A program made the position numbers and the translations under genes. 6,857 nt of DNA from Alloprevotella sp. GTDB lineage: Bacteria; Bacteroidota; Bacteroidia; Bacteroidales; Bacteroidaceae. Shown here in pieces: positions 1-6,189 of the stretch (position 1 is its first letter; each line of letters starts with the position of its first letter). The notes under the pieces are model-generated. The model was given only the letters and a program-made list of their open reading frames with translations, did not search any database and was not told the origin of the DNA. Location of the stretch: NCBI GenBank assembly GCA_015259235.1, contig JABZGM010000112.1, forward strand, positions 1 to 6,857, given 5' to 3'.

Positions 1-4
1 ATTT

Positions 5-74
5 TGCTACATAGACTACGCAAATTGCAGAAAAATTTCATCCAACACTATTCTGCTATATAGACCACGCAATT
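5..74. repeat. Imperfect direct repeat at the left edge
   Basis: TGCTACATAGACTACGCAAATT (5-26) recurs at 54-74 as a copy with two substitutions in the first 17 bases (C to T and T to C) and one A fewer at the end, at a period of 49 bp. A weaker third resemblance (CATATAGCCCAT, near 81-92) is not counted. The array may continue to the left of the window. No open frame with gene-like features runs through it. Confidence 0.6.
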
Positions 75-235
75 CTCACCCATATAGCCCATTTTCGCAC
101 CACCCCGCTGAAACGAGGTTTCGCCCTTTTCTATCCCCTTTGATGGCGTTTGGAGAAATTTCATGCTATCGTCGCACTTTACGACCTCTAAAATGCTCCA
201 CTATCGGCAGCTGCTCTCCATCAATTTTCCGCTTC

Positions 236-306
236 CCTCGGAGCTTTCTCAAAAAACCTCGGAGTTTTTCCAAAAAACGTGGGAGTTTTTTTCAGTCCCC
301 TCCGAG
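236..306. repeat. 21-bp tandem repeat with A/T-tract hairpins
   Basis: Three 21-bp units run at 236-256, 257-277 and 278-298, each with a GGAG core followed by T- and then A-rich sequence. The first two differ at few positions and the third has drifted; a CTCCGAG remnant follows at 300-306. Between units the A-tract and next T-tract pair: AAAAAAC (272-278) with GTTTTTT (285-291) is a perfect 7-bp stem with a 6-nt loop, and AAAAAC (252-257) with GTTTTT (264-269) a 6-bp stem with a 6-nt loop. In one plus-strand frame the units read as heptapeptides of the SEFFQKT type, but no convincing gene surrounds them. Confidence 0.82.
251..306 (-). terminator. Candidate rel transcription terminator
   Basis: On the minus strand, about 44 nt after the rel stop codon, CTCGGAG (300-306) can pair with CTCCGAG (258-264) in a 7-bp GC-rich stem. 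The loop itself holds the AAAAAAC/GTTTTTT hairpin, and the stem is followed at once by G and six T (251-257). Position, stem and T-run suit a composite intrinsic terminator, although the 35-nt loop is long. The tandem repeat is nearly symmetrical, so it might also stop transcription arriving from the left. Confidence 0.45.
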
Positions 307-349
307 AAAAGATTTCTCACAGCAAATAGGAACACAGAACTGCGGGACA

Positions 350-2587
350 TCAATTACCGCGATTCGCTTTGGTGATTTGCCCAGCACTGAGGAGGATAGA
401 ACAGAGCGTTTGCACCTCAGCCGTGGAGGCGATGCGTATGCCCAGCGTGCCGTGAAAAATACCATCATGCGCTTTGAGCTGGATGCTCTGGAGCTGATAT
501 TGCGGATGCTGAGAGAAGATCAAAGCGATTTCTTGCAAGACACTCGGGCTGTCGATGCCTTCCAGATGAATCGTCGCTTCGTAGAGATGCACAGAGGGAT
601 GGGAGTTGTCCCACACGGTGGCAATGATGTTATTGCCAAAGCTCGTTTTGTGCTTGAGCGCTACACTACAATCACGACGATGAAGTTCGAGATGATGATG
701 ATTGTTGATGTAGCCCATCACTTCATCCCCCTTGATTGGGCGGCAATGTGAACAGATTTCGCAGTGATTGATCACCTCATCAGAGAGCGTAAGGATGGCT
801 TTGCGATCCAGTTGTTCGACGAAATTCGCATCCAAAGCATCTTGCGCCTCCAAGTTTTCGGGCAGCGATTTATCTTTAAGGAAGGGCACAAAACGGCGCC
901 ATCCCCATCTGCGTGAGGTTTTCTTGCCCAAGAGGTGCTGCACATCGGCTTCGGAGAGGACCAGACGTCCTTCTCCCAAAGCATGATAAAGGGCAGAGGG
1001 AGTGTCGAAACGATGGAAAGACCTTATCTTATGGAGGTTGGAATCATTGTCCTCCACCTCGTGCATTTTGAGAAATTCGCGCAAAATGTTTTCCCCTTTG
1101 CGCTGACACTCGCGTGCAGCACGTCTCAGTGCAGCTGAGATGCGACCGCGCGCCTTGCCCGTGGTAACAAAGTTCATCCACTCGGGTTGAATGGTCTGCG
1201 ACTGCGAGGTGAGAATCTCGATTTGGTCACCATTCGCCAAGCGATGACTCATGGGCACAAGGCGGTGATTGACCTTTCCCCCAATACAATGGCTACCCAC
1301 CATGGAGTGGATGGCAAAGGCAAAGTCGAGAACCGTGGCACCTTGTGGGAGGGTCAGAATGTCGCCTTTTGGAGTGAAGACATTGAGTTCGGAAGCAAAG
1401 AGGTTGAGTTTGATGGTGTCGAGGAGGTCGAGCGTGTCGGGTTGGGGATCATCGAGGATTTCCTTGATTGAATTGACCCAAGTGTCGAGTTCTCTTTCTT
1501 CCACTTCCGTCTCTGGCGACTTATACTTCCAGTGCGCGGCAAACCCGCCTTCAGCAATATCGTCCATGCGGTCAGAACGGATTTGCACTTCAATCCATTT
1601 CCCTTGATGCGACATAAAAGTATTGTGGAGCGCTTGGTATCCATTAGCCTTTGGTGTCGAAAGCCAGTCGCGAAATCTTGAGGGGTGAGGTTTATAGATT
1701 TGGGTGAGTGCCGCATAGATGGCATAGCACTCAGCAATTTCATTGTCACGGTCTTTGGGATGGAAGACAATGCGGATTGCCAAGATGTCAAACACCTCCT
1801 CAAAGGGCACGTGTTTGCGTTGCATCTTTTGCCAGATGCTATAAGGACTTTTGACGCGCGCTTTGAGTTCATAGTCAATGCCTTGAGCGTCTAGTGCTTG
1901 GCGAATGGCAGGTGTGAAATCGTTGATGGCATCATCGCGCTCTAGTTTGGAATCCTTCAAATGTTGCATCACGGCATTGTAGTCATCGGGGTGCTCATAT
2001 TTGAAAGAAAGATCTTCGAGTTCTGTTTTGATGCGATTCAAGCCCAGTCGGTCTGCCAAAGGCGCGAAGATATAGAGCGTCTCCCCCACGATTTTATACT
2101 GTCTGGAGGGCAGCATAGAGGAGAGGGTGCGCATATTGTGGAGACGATCGGCAATCTTGACCAAGATCACACGGATATCGTCGCTCATGGTGAGCAAAAT
2201 CTTCTTGAAAGTCTCCGCTTGCATCGAAGCACGATTGCCGAGTAGTCCTCCGCTCACTTTGGTGACTCCTTCAACGATATTGGCAATTTTCTCCCCGAAG
2301 AGGTTGGCAATGTCGTCGCGTGTGTAGTCTGTGTCTTCCACCACATCATGGAGCAGCGCAGCACAGATGGTGGTAGAGCCCATGCCCATTTCCTCACAGC
2401 ACACTTGAGCAACTGCGATGGGATGGAGGATATAGGGTTCTCCACTGCGGCGGCGCACCCCTCGGTGTGCAGCCTTAGCAAAATTGAACGCCTTGGTGAT
2501 GATTTCGGTCTTCTTGCGGTGGGGTGAAGCAAGATAGGTGTCAATCAATCGCTGGAAGGCAGACTGTATGAGGGTTTCGTCAGACAT
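350..2587 (-). CDS. rel: RelA/SpoT-family (p)ppGpp synthetase/hydrolase (long Rel)
   Basis: Cytoplasmic stringent-response enzyme that makes (p)ppGpp from ATP and GTP/GDP and can hydrolyse it. The product is 745 aa, normal for a long Rel. Domains in order: HD hydrolase about 25-160 with intact metal ligands H55, H80-D81 and D147 plus E84-D85; synthetase about 235-355 with ARVKSPYSIWQKM (243-255), D267, RFRD (304-307), NGYQALH (315-321) and E333; TGS about 400-460; helical region; Cys cluster with C609, C612, C615 and C640; C-terminal ACT about 660-745. RFRD resembles the RxKD motif of bifunctional enzymes rather than the ExDD of monofunctional RelA, so both activities are predicted. The ATG is the likely start because an in-frame TAA (2594-2596) lies two codons upstream, inside the heptamer repeat array that abuts the gene. 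It is the last gene of the minus-strand series, 226 bp after mltD. No frameshift seen. Confidence 0.97.
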   Translation of the reverse strand: MSDETLIQSAFQRLIDTYLASPHRKKTEIITKAFNFAKAAHRGVRRRSGEPYILHPIAVAQVCCEEMGMGSTTICAALLHDVVEDTDYTRDDIANLFGEKIANIVEGVTKVSGGLLGNRASMQAETFKKILLTMSDDIRVILVKIADRLHNMRTLSSMLPSRQYKIVGETLYIFAPLADRLGLNRIKTELEDLSFKYEHPDDYNAVMQHLKDSKLERDDAINDFTPAIRQALDAQGIDYELKARVKSPYSIWQKMQRKHVPFEEVFDILAIRIVFHPKDRDNEIAECYAIYAALTQIYKPHPSRFRDWLSTPKANGYQALHNTFMSHQGKWIEVQIRSDRMDDIAEGGFAAHWKYKSPETEVEERELDTWVNSIKEILDDPQPDTLDLLDTIKLNLFASELNVFTPKGDILTLPQGATVLDFAFAIHSMVGSHCIGGKVNHRLVPMSHRLANGDQIEILTSQSQTIQPEWMNFVTTGKARGRISAALRRAARECQRKGENILREFLKMHEVEDNDSNLHKIRSFHRFDTPSALYHALGEGRLVLSEADVQHLLGKKTSRRWGWRRFVPFLKDKSLPENLEAQDALDANFVEQLDRKAILTLSDEVINHCEICSHCRPIKGDEVMGYINNHHHLELHRRDCSVALKHKTSFGNNIIATVWDNSHPSVHLYEATIHLEGIDSPSVLQEIALIFSQHPQYQLQSIQLKAHDGIFHGTLGIRIASTAEVQTLCSILLSAGQITKANRGN

Positions 2588-2678
2588 TAGACGTTAGACG
2601 TTAGAGACTAGACGTTAGACGTTAGAGATTAGACGTTAGAATCTTGACGTTAGACGTTAGAGACTAGACGTTAGGCAT
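2588..2678. repeat. 13-unit tandem heptamer array (TAGACGT) against the rel start
   Basis: Read on the plus strand, 2588-2678 divides without gaps into 13 heptamers: TAGACGT, TAGACGT, TAGAGAC, TAGACGT, TAGACGT, TAGAGAT, TAGACGT, TAGAATC, TTGACGT, TAGACGT, TAGAGAC, TAGACGT, TAGGCAT. The first six units form two 21-bp higher-order repeats of the type A-A-B. On the coding strand the array reads ACGTCTA repeated and ends exactly at the rel ATG, so it occupies the whole 5' leader next to the start codon. It supplies the in-frame stop TAA two codons before ATG. The pattern is read directly; any role in expression is inference. Confidence 0.93.
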
Positions 2679-2708
2679 CAGAATAGCCGCGTATCGGGAT
2701 AAAACAAT

Positions 2709-2805
2709 ACGAGCCTAGACTTTAGAGATAAGATGCACACCACATTAGGGGGATTACTTCTCCACGGCCAATGTCTTATGCTTGTTCTCTAACGTCTAGA
2801 CTCGT
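2709..2805. repeat. 20-bp imperfect inverted repeat between mltD and rel
   Basis: The arms are 2709-2728 and 2786-2805; the reverse complement of the right arm matches the left arm at 18 of 20 positions, with a 57-nt spacer. Just inside the arms, TAAGA (2729-2733) can also pair with TCTTA (2774-2778) if a short bulge is allowed. Both arms contain the heptamer words found in the rel-proximal array, plus a shared ACGAG end that the array lacks. The right arm ends 8 nt from the mltD stop codon, so in the minus-strand mRNA it would form a hairpin right after mltD. There is no U-tract after the stem, so a simple intrinsic terminator is not supported. Confidence 0.8.
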
Positions 2806-2813
2806 CAAATTCA

Positions 2814-4268
2814 TCACTTCACACGGATTTTCTTACCCGCGCGGATGCTGTTGCCAGAGATTTTGTTCATCTTTCGGAGCTTTGCCACAGTGGTGCCATT
2901 GCGTTCGGCGATTTCACTCAGCGTATCGCCCTCCTTGATGTTCACCTCTTTTGTGCGCTCCTTTTTATGCTTGTTTTTCTTGCTCGACTTTTCCGACTTC
3001 GACTTTTTGTCTTTCTTACCCTTCTTAGACGAAGCACGCTGCTCAGCCTCTTGCGCTTTGCGCTCGGCAGCTTCTTGACGCAAACGAGCACGACGCTCCG
3101 CACGAGTTTCGCCCACGGCATTGTCGTTAGAGGCAGTAGCACTTGTCGTAGTGGCAGGTGTCACCTCATCGCGGCGTTGAGGTTGGTCGGGAGCAACATA
3201 ATTATAGACCGAATCTCCCAGTTGCAAGAAGAGGTCGATGGTGGGAAGCGGCATACGAATGGCATAAGGCTCGGTGTATCCAGGCACCAACCCCGTGCGA
3301 TATTGGGGGTTCATCGCCGTCAGAGCTTCCAAATCCAAACCGCAGGCTCCAGCAATTTGCGCCAAACTAATGTTGCGCGTCACCACCACGGTGTCCGTTT
3401 CAATGGGCACACGCGTCTTCATCGCGGGGATGTTGTGATCGCAATAATAGTTCATCACATAGTTAGCAGCGATGAAAGCAGGCACATATCCACGAGTTTC
3501 GCGAGGGAGATAAGGATAAATCGCCCAATAATCTTTCACTCCTCCGGCGCGCTTGATGGCTTTGGCAATATTACTAGGACCACAGTTGTAAGCCGCAATG
3601 GCGAGTGTCCAATCGTTGTAGCGGTTGTAGAGTTCTTTGAGATATCGTGCAGCTGCCCAACTAGATTTGATGGGATCGCGGCGTTCATCGACCAAACTAT
3701 TGATGGTGAGTCCGAACTTTCGCGCTGTGGGGATCATGAATTGCCACAACCCAGCAGCACCCACACGACTTGTGGCAGTGGGTTCGAGCGCACTCTCGAT
3801 GACGGGGAGATATTTCAACTCCAAAGGTAGTCCTTCGGCTTCGAGCGCTTCTTCAAAGAGAGGGATGTAAAAGTTTTGCGCTCCGAGCATGAAACTCACC
3901 GAACGACGCAGACGCCCCGTGTAGGCGTCGATATATTCCTGCACCACATCGTTATAAGGCATTTCAATCCTAGTAGGGAGTCGACGCAGGCGATCTTTGT
4001 ACACCTCGGGAGTGACATTCGTCTCAGCCACGTGGGTGAGACAAGTGGAGTCAACCACCATGTATTTCTTGACATACCACGTGTTGAGTTGTGCATCTAC
4101 ATTCTGAAGCATACCCTCAGTAGGGTTCACCTCAGGATTGGGCACTTGGTCTGGTGCAACGACCGTGGTAGGAGGATTTGTCGAAAAAGTGTGCGCCTGC
4201 GCAGGGAGTGCCGCTCCCAAGAAGGGAACAGTGGCAGCACAAGCTAGGAGATATTTGAATAAAGACAT
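2814..4268 (-). CDS. mltD: MltD-type lytic transglycosylase, GH23 with LysM
   Basis: Periplasmic enzyme predicted to cleave the MurNAc-GlcNAc bond of peptidoglycan, leaving 1,6-anhydroMurNAc ends. The product is 484 aa. An N-terminal hydrophobic segment ending in ALPAQA (about residue 25) looks like a type I signal peptide; LLAC at 7-10 resembles a lipobox but sits too close to the N-terminus. The SLT/GH23 domain spans about 130-275, with catalytic E158 in LPVIESAL, GLWQFMIPTARKFGL (173-187) and AIAAYNCGPSNI (223-234). A degenerate LysM-like segment lies at about 293-340. A low-complexity linker (about 361-440) is first Thr/Ala-rich, then Arg/Glu/Ala-rich, then extremely Lys/Ser-rich. A clear LysM at 441-484 (IKEGDTLSEIAERNG) should bind peptidoglycan. 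In-frame TAA at 4281-4283 limits the start. It sits 117 bp after the DUF5683 gene. The fold and active site are certain; the exact Mlt subclass is less so. Confidence 0.94.
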   Translation of the reverse strand: MSLFKYLLACAATVPFLGAALPAQAHTFSTNPPTTVVAPDQVPNPEVNPTEGMLQNVDAQLNTWYVKKYMVVDSTCLTHVAETNVTPEVYKDRLRRLPTRIEMPYNDVVQEYIDAYTGRLRRSVSFMLGAQNFYIPLFEEALEAEGLPLELKYLPVIESALEPTATSRVGAAGLWQFMIPTARKFGLTINSLVDERRDPIKSSWAAARYLKELYNRYNDWTLAIAAYNCGPSNIAKAIKRAGGVKDYWAIYPYLPRETRGYVPAFIAANYVMNYYCDHNIPAMKTRVPIETDTVVVTRNISLAQIAGACGLDLEALTAMNPQYRTGLVPGYTEPYAIRMPLPTIDLFLQLGDSVYNYVAPDQPQRRDEVTPATTTSATASNDNAVGETRAERRARLRQEAAERKAQEAEQRASSKKGKKDKKSKSEKSSKKNKHKKERTKEVNIKEGDTLSEIAERNGTTVAKLRKMNKISGNSIRAGKKIRVK

Positions 4269-4294
4269 TAGCGTTAAGCTTTATACGTTAGAAG
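4269..4294. repeat. Degenerate heptamer-like words before mltD
   Basis: Directly against the mltD ATG, the plus strand reads TAGCGTTAAG and then ATACGTTAGAAG, which resemble the TAGACGT units before rel. On the coding strand this gives TAACG twice, the second leading into CTAATG exactly as at the rel start (TAACGCTAATG here, TAACGTCTAATG there). It provides the in-frame TAA that limits the mltD start. It could be a decayed heptamer array or a chance likeness. Confidence 0.4.
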
Positions 4295-4305
4295 ATTGTC
4301 TTCCC

Positions 4306-4355
4306 TTGTCGCCAGGGATAGGATTTCCGTGCGACAACCTTCGTAGATGATACGA
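4306..4355. other. Two hairpins between DUF5683 gene and mltD
   Basis: TTGTCGC (4306-4312) pairs perfectly with GCGACAA (4331-4337) around an 18-nt loop, and TCGTA (4341-4345) pairs with TACGA (4351-4355) around 5 nt. They lie in the middle of the 117-bp leader of mltD. On the transcribed strand the first stem is followed by a purine-rich sequence rather than a T-run, so it is not an intrinsic terminator. A role in mRNA stability or mltD expression is possible but unproven. Confidence 0.45.
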
Positions 4356-4385
4356 GAATGATTGAATCAACATCGCCCTTGCTCA

Positions 4386-5195
4386 CTAGAAAGTGAGGGT
4401 AGCCCCGATGCCCATGCTCTGGTGGCGTTGCAGCCCATTGAAGGTGTCGATGGTGGCAGGCACCACCTGCAAGGAAAGGTCAGGACTGATATCGAAGACC
4501 GACAGTTGTGCATCGACATAGGCATCGACAACGGAGAGGAGATACACTCCGATGAAGCAGAAAGCCGAGAGGTCGCGATAACGGCGATAGCGGTCTTTGC
4601 GATTTTTGAACACCGTCTTAAACTGCTCCAAACGGCTGTCGATGTCGTAGGTAGGAGGAAAGAGATTGCGGAAACTATTGGTGAGCGGATCATCGTCCAT
4701 GATGTCGAGATAGGCTTGCGAATAGTCCATATACATCTGCTGATTCCACAAGAAAGCGTAGGTGCATCCTAGAAAGCCACCATAAAAGAGGGGCAATTTC
4801 CAGTATTTTCTGTTGTAGATTTGTCCTCCTCCGGGAATCACGAGGGAGAGCCAAAGTGCGCGTTGTGGATTGGGGACAAATTGTTTCTTCAGTTGTCGCT
4901 GCAAGTCTTGACTAGCTGCCCAAGGTGCAGCAACCGCCTTACTATTTTTCTTCACCAACTCCACGGTGTCAACAGGTGGTGAGAGGCGTCGCTCCAAACT
5001 GTCGAAACGTGCTTTCACAGCCGCTTCTGCAGTGTTGAGGGTGTCTTTGCGCGCAATCGTGTCCGACATCCATCGTTCTACACTTCCGTTGGTAGGAAGA
5101 GTGACCAAACGACTAGAAATGGCAGCACGACTCACTGGCCCTACCGCAAAGCAGAGCAACAGCAACAACAAAATGCGCGAAAGGAGGTACTTCAT
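4386..5195 (-). CDS. DUF5683 domain membrane protein, function unknown
   Basis: Predicted envelope protein of 269 aa, recognised as DUF5683 from its core motif and its place between parB and mltD, a setting common in Bacteroidetes. Residues 1-24 form a signal peptide or N-terminal anchor (a run of Leu followed by a small-residue region). The core spans about 105-150: NPQRALWLSLVIPGGGQIYN (109-128), then KYWKLPLFYGGF (130-141), a hydrophobic stretch at 134-150, and a second hydrophobic stretch at 209-227 that ends in DAYVDAQLSVFDISPDLSL. Between these is an Asp- and Arg-rich, probably soluble segment (160-208). In-frame TGA (5199-5201) two codons upstream fixes the ATG. The PGGGQIYN-type motif recalls small membrane-domain families with a Pro-Gly-x-Gly-Gln turn, but no biochemical role is established and none is assigned here. 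The gap to parB is 109 bp. Confidence 0.85.
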   Translation of the reverse strand: MKYLLSRILLLLLLCFAVGPVSRAAISSRLVTLPTNGSVERWMSDTIARKDTLNTAEAAVKARFDSLERRLSPPVDTVELVKKNSKAVAAPWAASQDLQRQLKKQFVPNPQRALWLSLVIPGGGQIYNRKYWKLPLFYGGFLGCTYAFLWNQQMYMDYSQAYLDIMDDDPLTNSFRNLFPPTYDIDSRLEQFKTVFKNRKDRYRRYRDLSAFCFIGVYLLSVVDAYVDAQLSVFDISPDLSLQVVPATIDTFNGLQRHQSMGIGATLTF

Positions 5196-5197
5196 CG

Positions 5198-5211
5198 CTC
5201 AATAGATTGAG
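5198..5211. promoter_or_regulatory. 14-bp palindrome just before the DUF5683 start codon
   Basis: CTCAAT (5198-5203) and ATTGAG (5206-5211) are perfect inverted arms separated by AG, ending two bases from the ATG on the minus strand. The short centre suits a DNA-binding operator better than an RNA hairpin. One such palindrome can occur by chance, and no partner copy was seen elsewhere in the window. Confidence 0.3.
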
Positions 5212-5304
5212 AGCACATCTCATTCCGTAGGTTTAACCTTGCGTCGGTCGGCTAGAGCGCACCGCGAAGGCTCGTCCCACTCAAGATGAATTCTTCAGTA
5301 ATTT

Positions 5305-6189
5305 TTAGCCCAAACGCTCCATCAAAGCGAGGATGCGCTGGAGTTCTTCTTCATTGGCAAAGGGGATGGTGATATTCCCCTTACCTTCTTTACAAGTCAT
5401 GCCCACTTTCGTTTGGAACATCGTGGCAAGACGATCGCGCACGGGCACATATTGTTCGGCAAGTTGCTGACTTCCCTTGATGGTGCGTCGACCAGACTGC
5501 ACGTCTTGTCCTGCGTTGAGAGATTTCACCATCTCCTCCACTTGACGCACGGAGTACCCCTTCTCTTGAATGTCCTTGAAGAGTTTCACCTGCTGCGACG
5601 GCTGTTGGAGTCCGAGGAGTGCGCGGGCGTGTCCTTGGTCTATTTCGCGCTTTTTGAGTGCCATCTGCACTTGTGCCGGTAGTTTGAGGAGACGCAAATA
5701 GTTGGCAATGGTGGCACGTTTTTTTCCCACCTTTTCAGAGAGAGCGTCTTGCGTGAGGTCGTATTGCTCGATGAGTTTTTGATAGGCGAGGGCAATTTCG
5801 ACAGCGTTGAGGTCTTCGCGCTGAATGTTTTCCACCAACGCCATTTGCATCATGCCTTCATCGTTGACCGTGCGCACATAGGCTGGGATGGTGTCAAGAC
5901 CTGCGCGTTGCGATGCGCGCCAGCGGCGTTCACCGGCAATGATTTGATAAGTGCCATCCTCCATTTGTCGGAGGGTGATGGGCTGAATGATGCCGATTTG
6001 TCGGATGCTCTCTGCGAGTTCTTCGAGGGCTTCTTCGTCAAACTCCACGCGAGGTTGGTTGGGATTGGCTTTGATGCTGTGGATGTCGACTTCGTTGATG
6101 CTCGACGATCCACTGGTGCTCACCTCTCCTGTGGAGATGAGGGCGTCTAGTCCGCGCCCGAGGTTGGGATATTTCTTTTTTACAGCCAT
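5305..6189 (-). CDS. parB: Chromosome partitioning protein ParB (Spo0J-like)
   Basis: CTP-dependent DNA clamp that loads at parS sites near the origin, spreads, and works with ParA and SMC in chromosome segregation. The product is 294 aa, normal for chromosomal ParB. The N-terminal LGRGLDALIS (10-19) is the basic motif that stimulates the ParA ATPase. The CTP-binding domain contains NPNQPR (42-47), GERRWRA (86-92) and ENIQREDLNAVEIA (120-133). The central DNA-binding domain has a helix-turn-helix at about 145-168 (LTQDALSEKVGKKRATIANY), and the C-terminal dimerisation segment is about 245-294. In-frame TAA at 6205-6207 lies upstream of the ATG. No convincing parS was seen in the window. The gene follows parA by 113 bp, wider than the tight spacing often seen in parAB pairs. 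Confidence 0.97.
   Translation of the reverse strand: MAVKKKYPNLGRGLDALISTGEVSTSGSSSINEVDIHSIKANPNQPRVEFDEEALEELAESIRQIGIIQPITLRQMEDGTYQIIAGERRWRASQRAGLDTIPAYVRTVNDEGMMQMALVENIQREDLNAVEIALAYQKLIEQYDLTQDALSEKVGKKRATIANYLRLLKLPAQVQMALKKREIDQGHARALLGLQQPSQQVKLFKDIQEKGYSVRQVEEMVKSLNAGQDVQSGRRTIKGSQQLAEQYVPVRDRLATMFQTKVGMTCKEGKGNITIPFANEEELQRILALMERLG

Larger units (their letters stand above)
1..349. other. Gene-free region downstream of rel
   Basis: No gene is supported in these 349 bases. The region holds the left-edge direct repeat (5-74), an unremarkable stretch (75-235) rich in pyrimidine runs, the 21-bp hairpin repeat with the candidate rel terminator (236-306), and a short tail to the rel stop codon. 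Plus-strand open frames beginning at 140 and 163 run into the rel gene as its antisense and show no family features. Confidence 0.7.
2588..2813. other. Intergenic region mltD-rel, repeat-built
   Basis: This is the largest gap inside the gene series (226 bp). It consists of the heptamer array (2588-2678), a short unique stretch with a weak hairpin (CGTAT 2690-2694 with ATACG 2707-2711), the 20-bp inverted repeat, and its 57-nt spacer. I saw no open reading frame of note and no clear Bacteroidetes promoter (TTTG about 20 nt before TAnnTTTG). TATTGTTT on the minus strand near 2704-2711 is close to the -7 box but off consensus, and no -33 box partners it. Confidence 0.7.

Noticed and set aside
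140..751. Plus-strand open frame of 203 codons starting in the gene-free left region.
   Set aside because: About two thirds of it is the antisense of rel, the rest is repeat sequence, and it shows no family motif.
2588..2678. CRISPR array.
   Set aside because: Units are 7 bp and contiguous, with no unique spacers and no cas genes.
2967..3830. Plus-strand open frame of 287 codons opposite mltD.
   Set aside because: It is the mirror of a well-supported gene; its Leu/Phe/Arg-rich beginning is just the antisense of the Lys-rich linker.
4028..4083. Two CACGTG cores (4029-4034, with CCACGTGG, and 4078-4083) as possible parS sites near parAB; another at 1808-1813.
   Set aside because: The outer bases do not match the 16-bp palindromic parS pattern (TGTTYCACGTGRAACA), and all lie in coding sequence.
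5181..5187. Perfect Shine-Dalgarno-like AAGGAGG on the plus strand.
   Set aside because: It is antisense to the N-terminal codons of the DUF5683 gene, has no start codon at a suitable distance, and this phylum rarely uses such sites.
5255..5273. Hairpin GAGC/GCTC in the parB-DUF5683 gap as a terminator.
   Set aside because: Only four base pairs with no T-run on the transcribed side.
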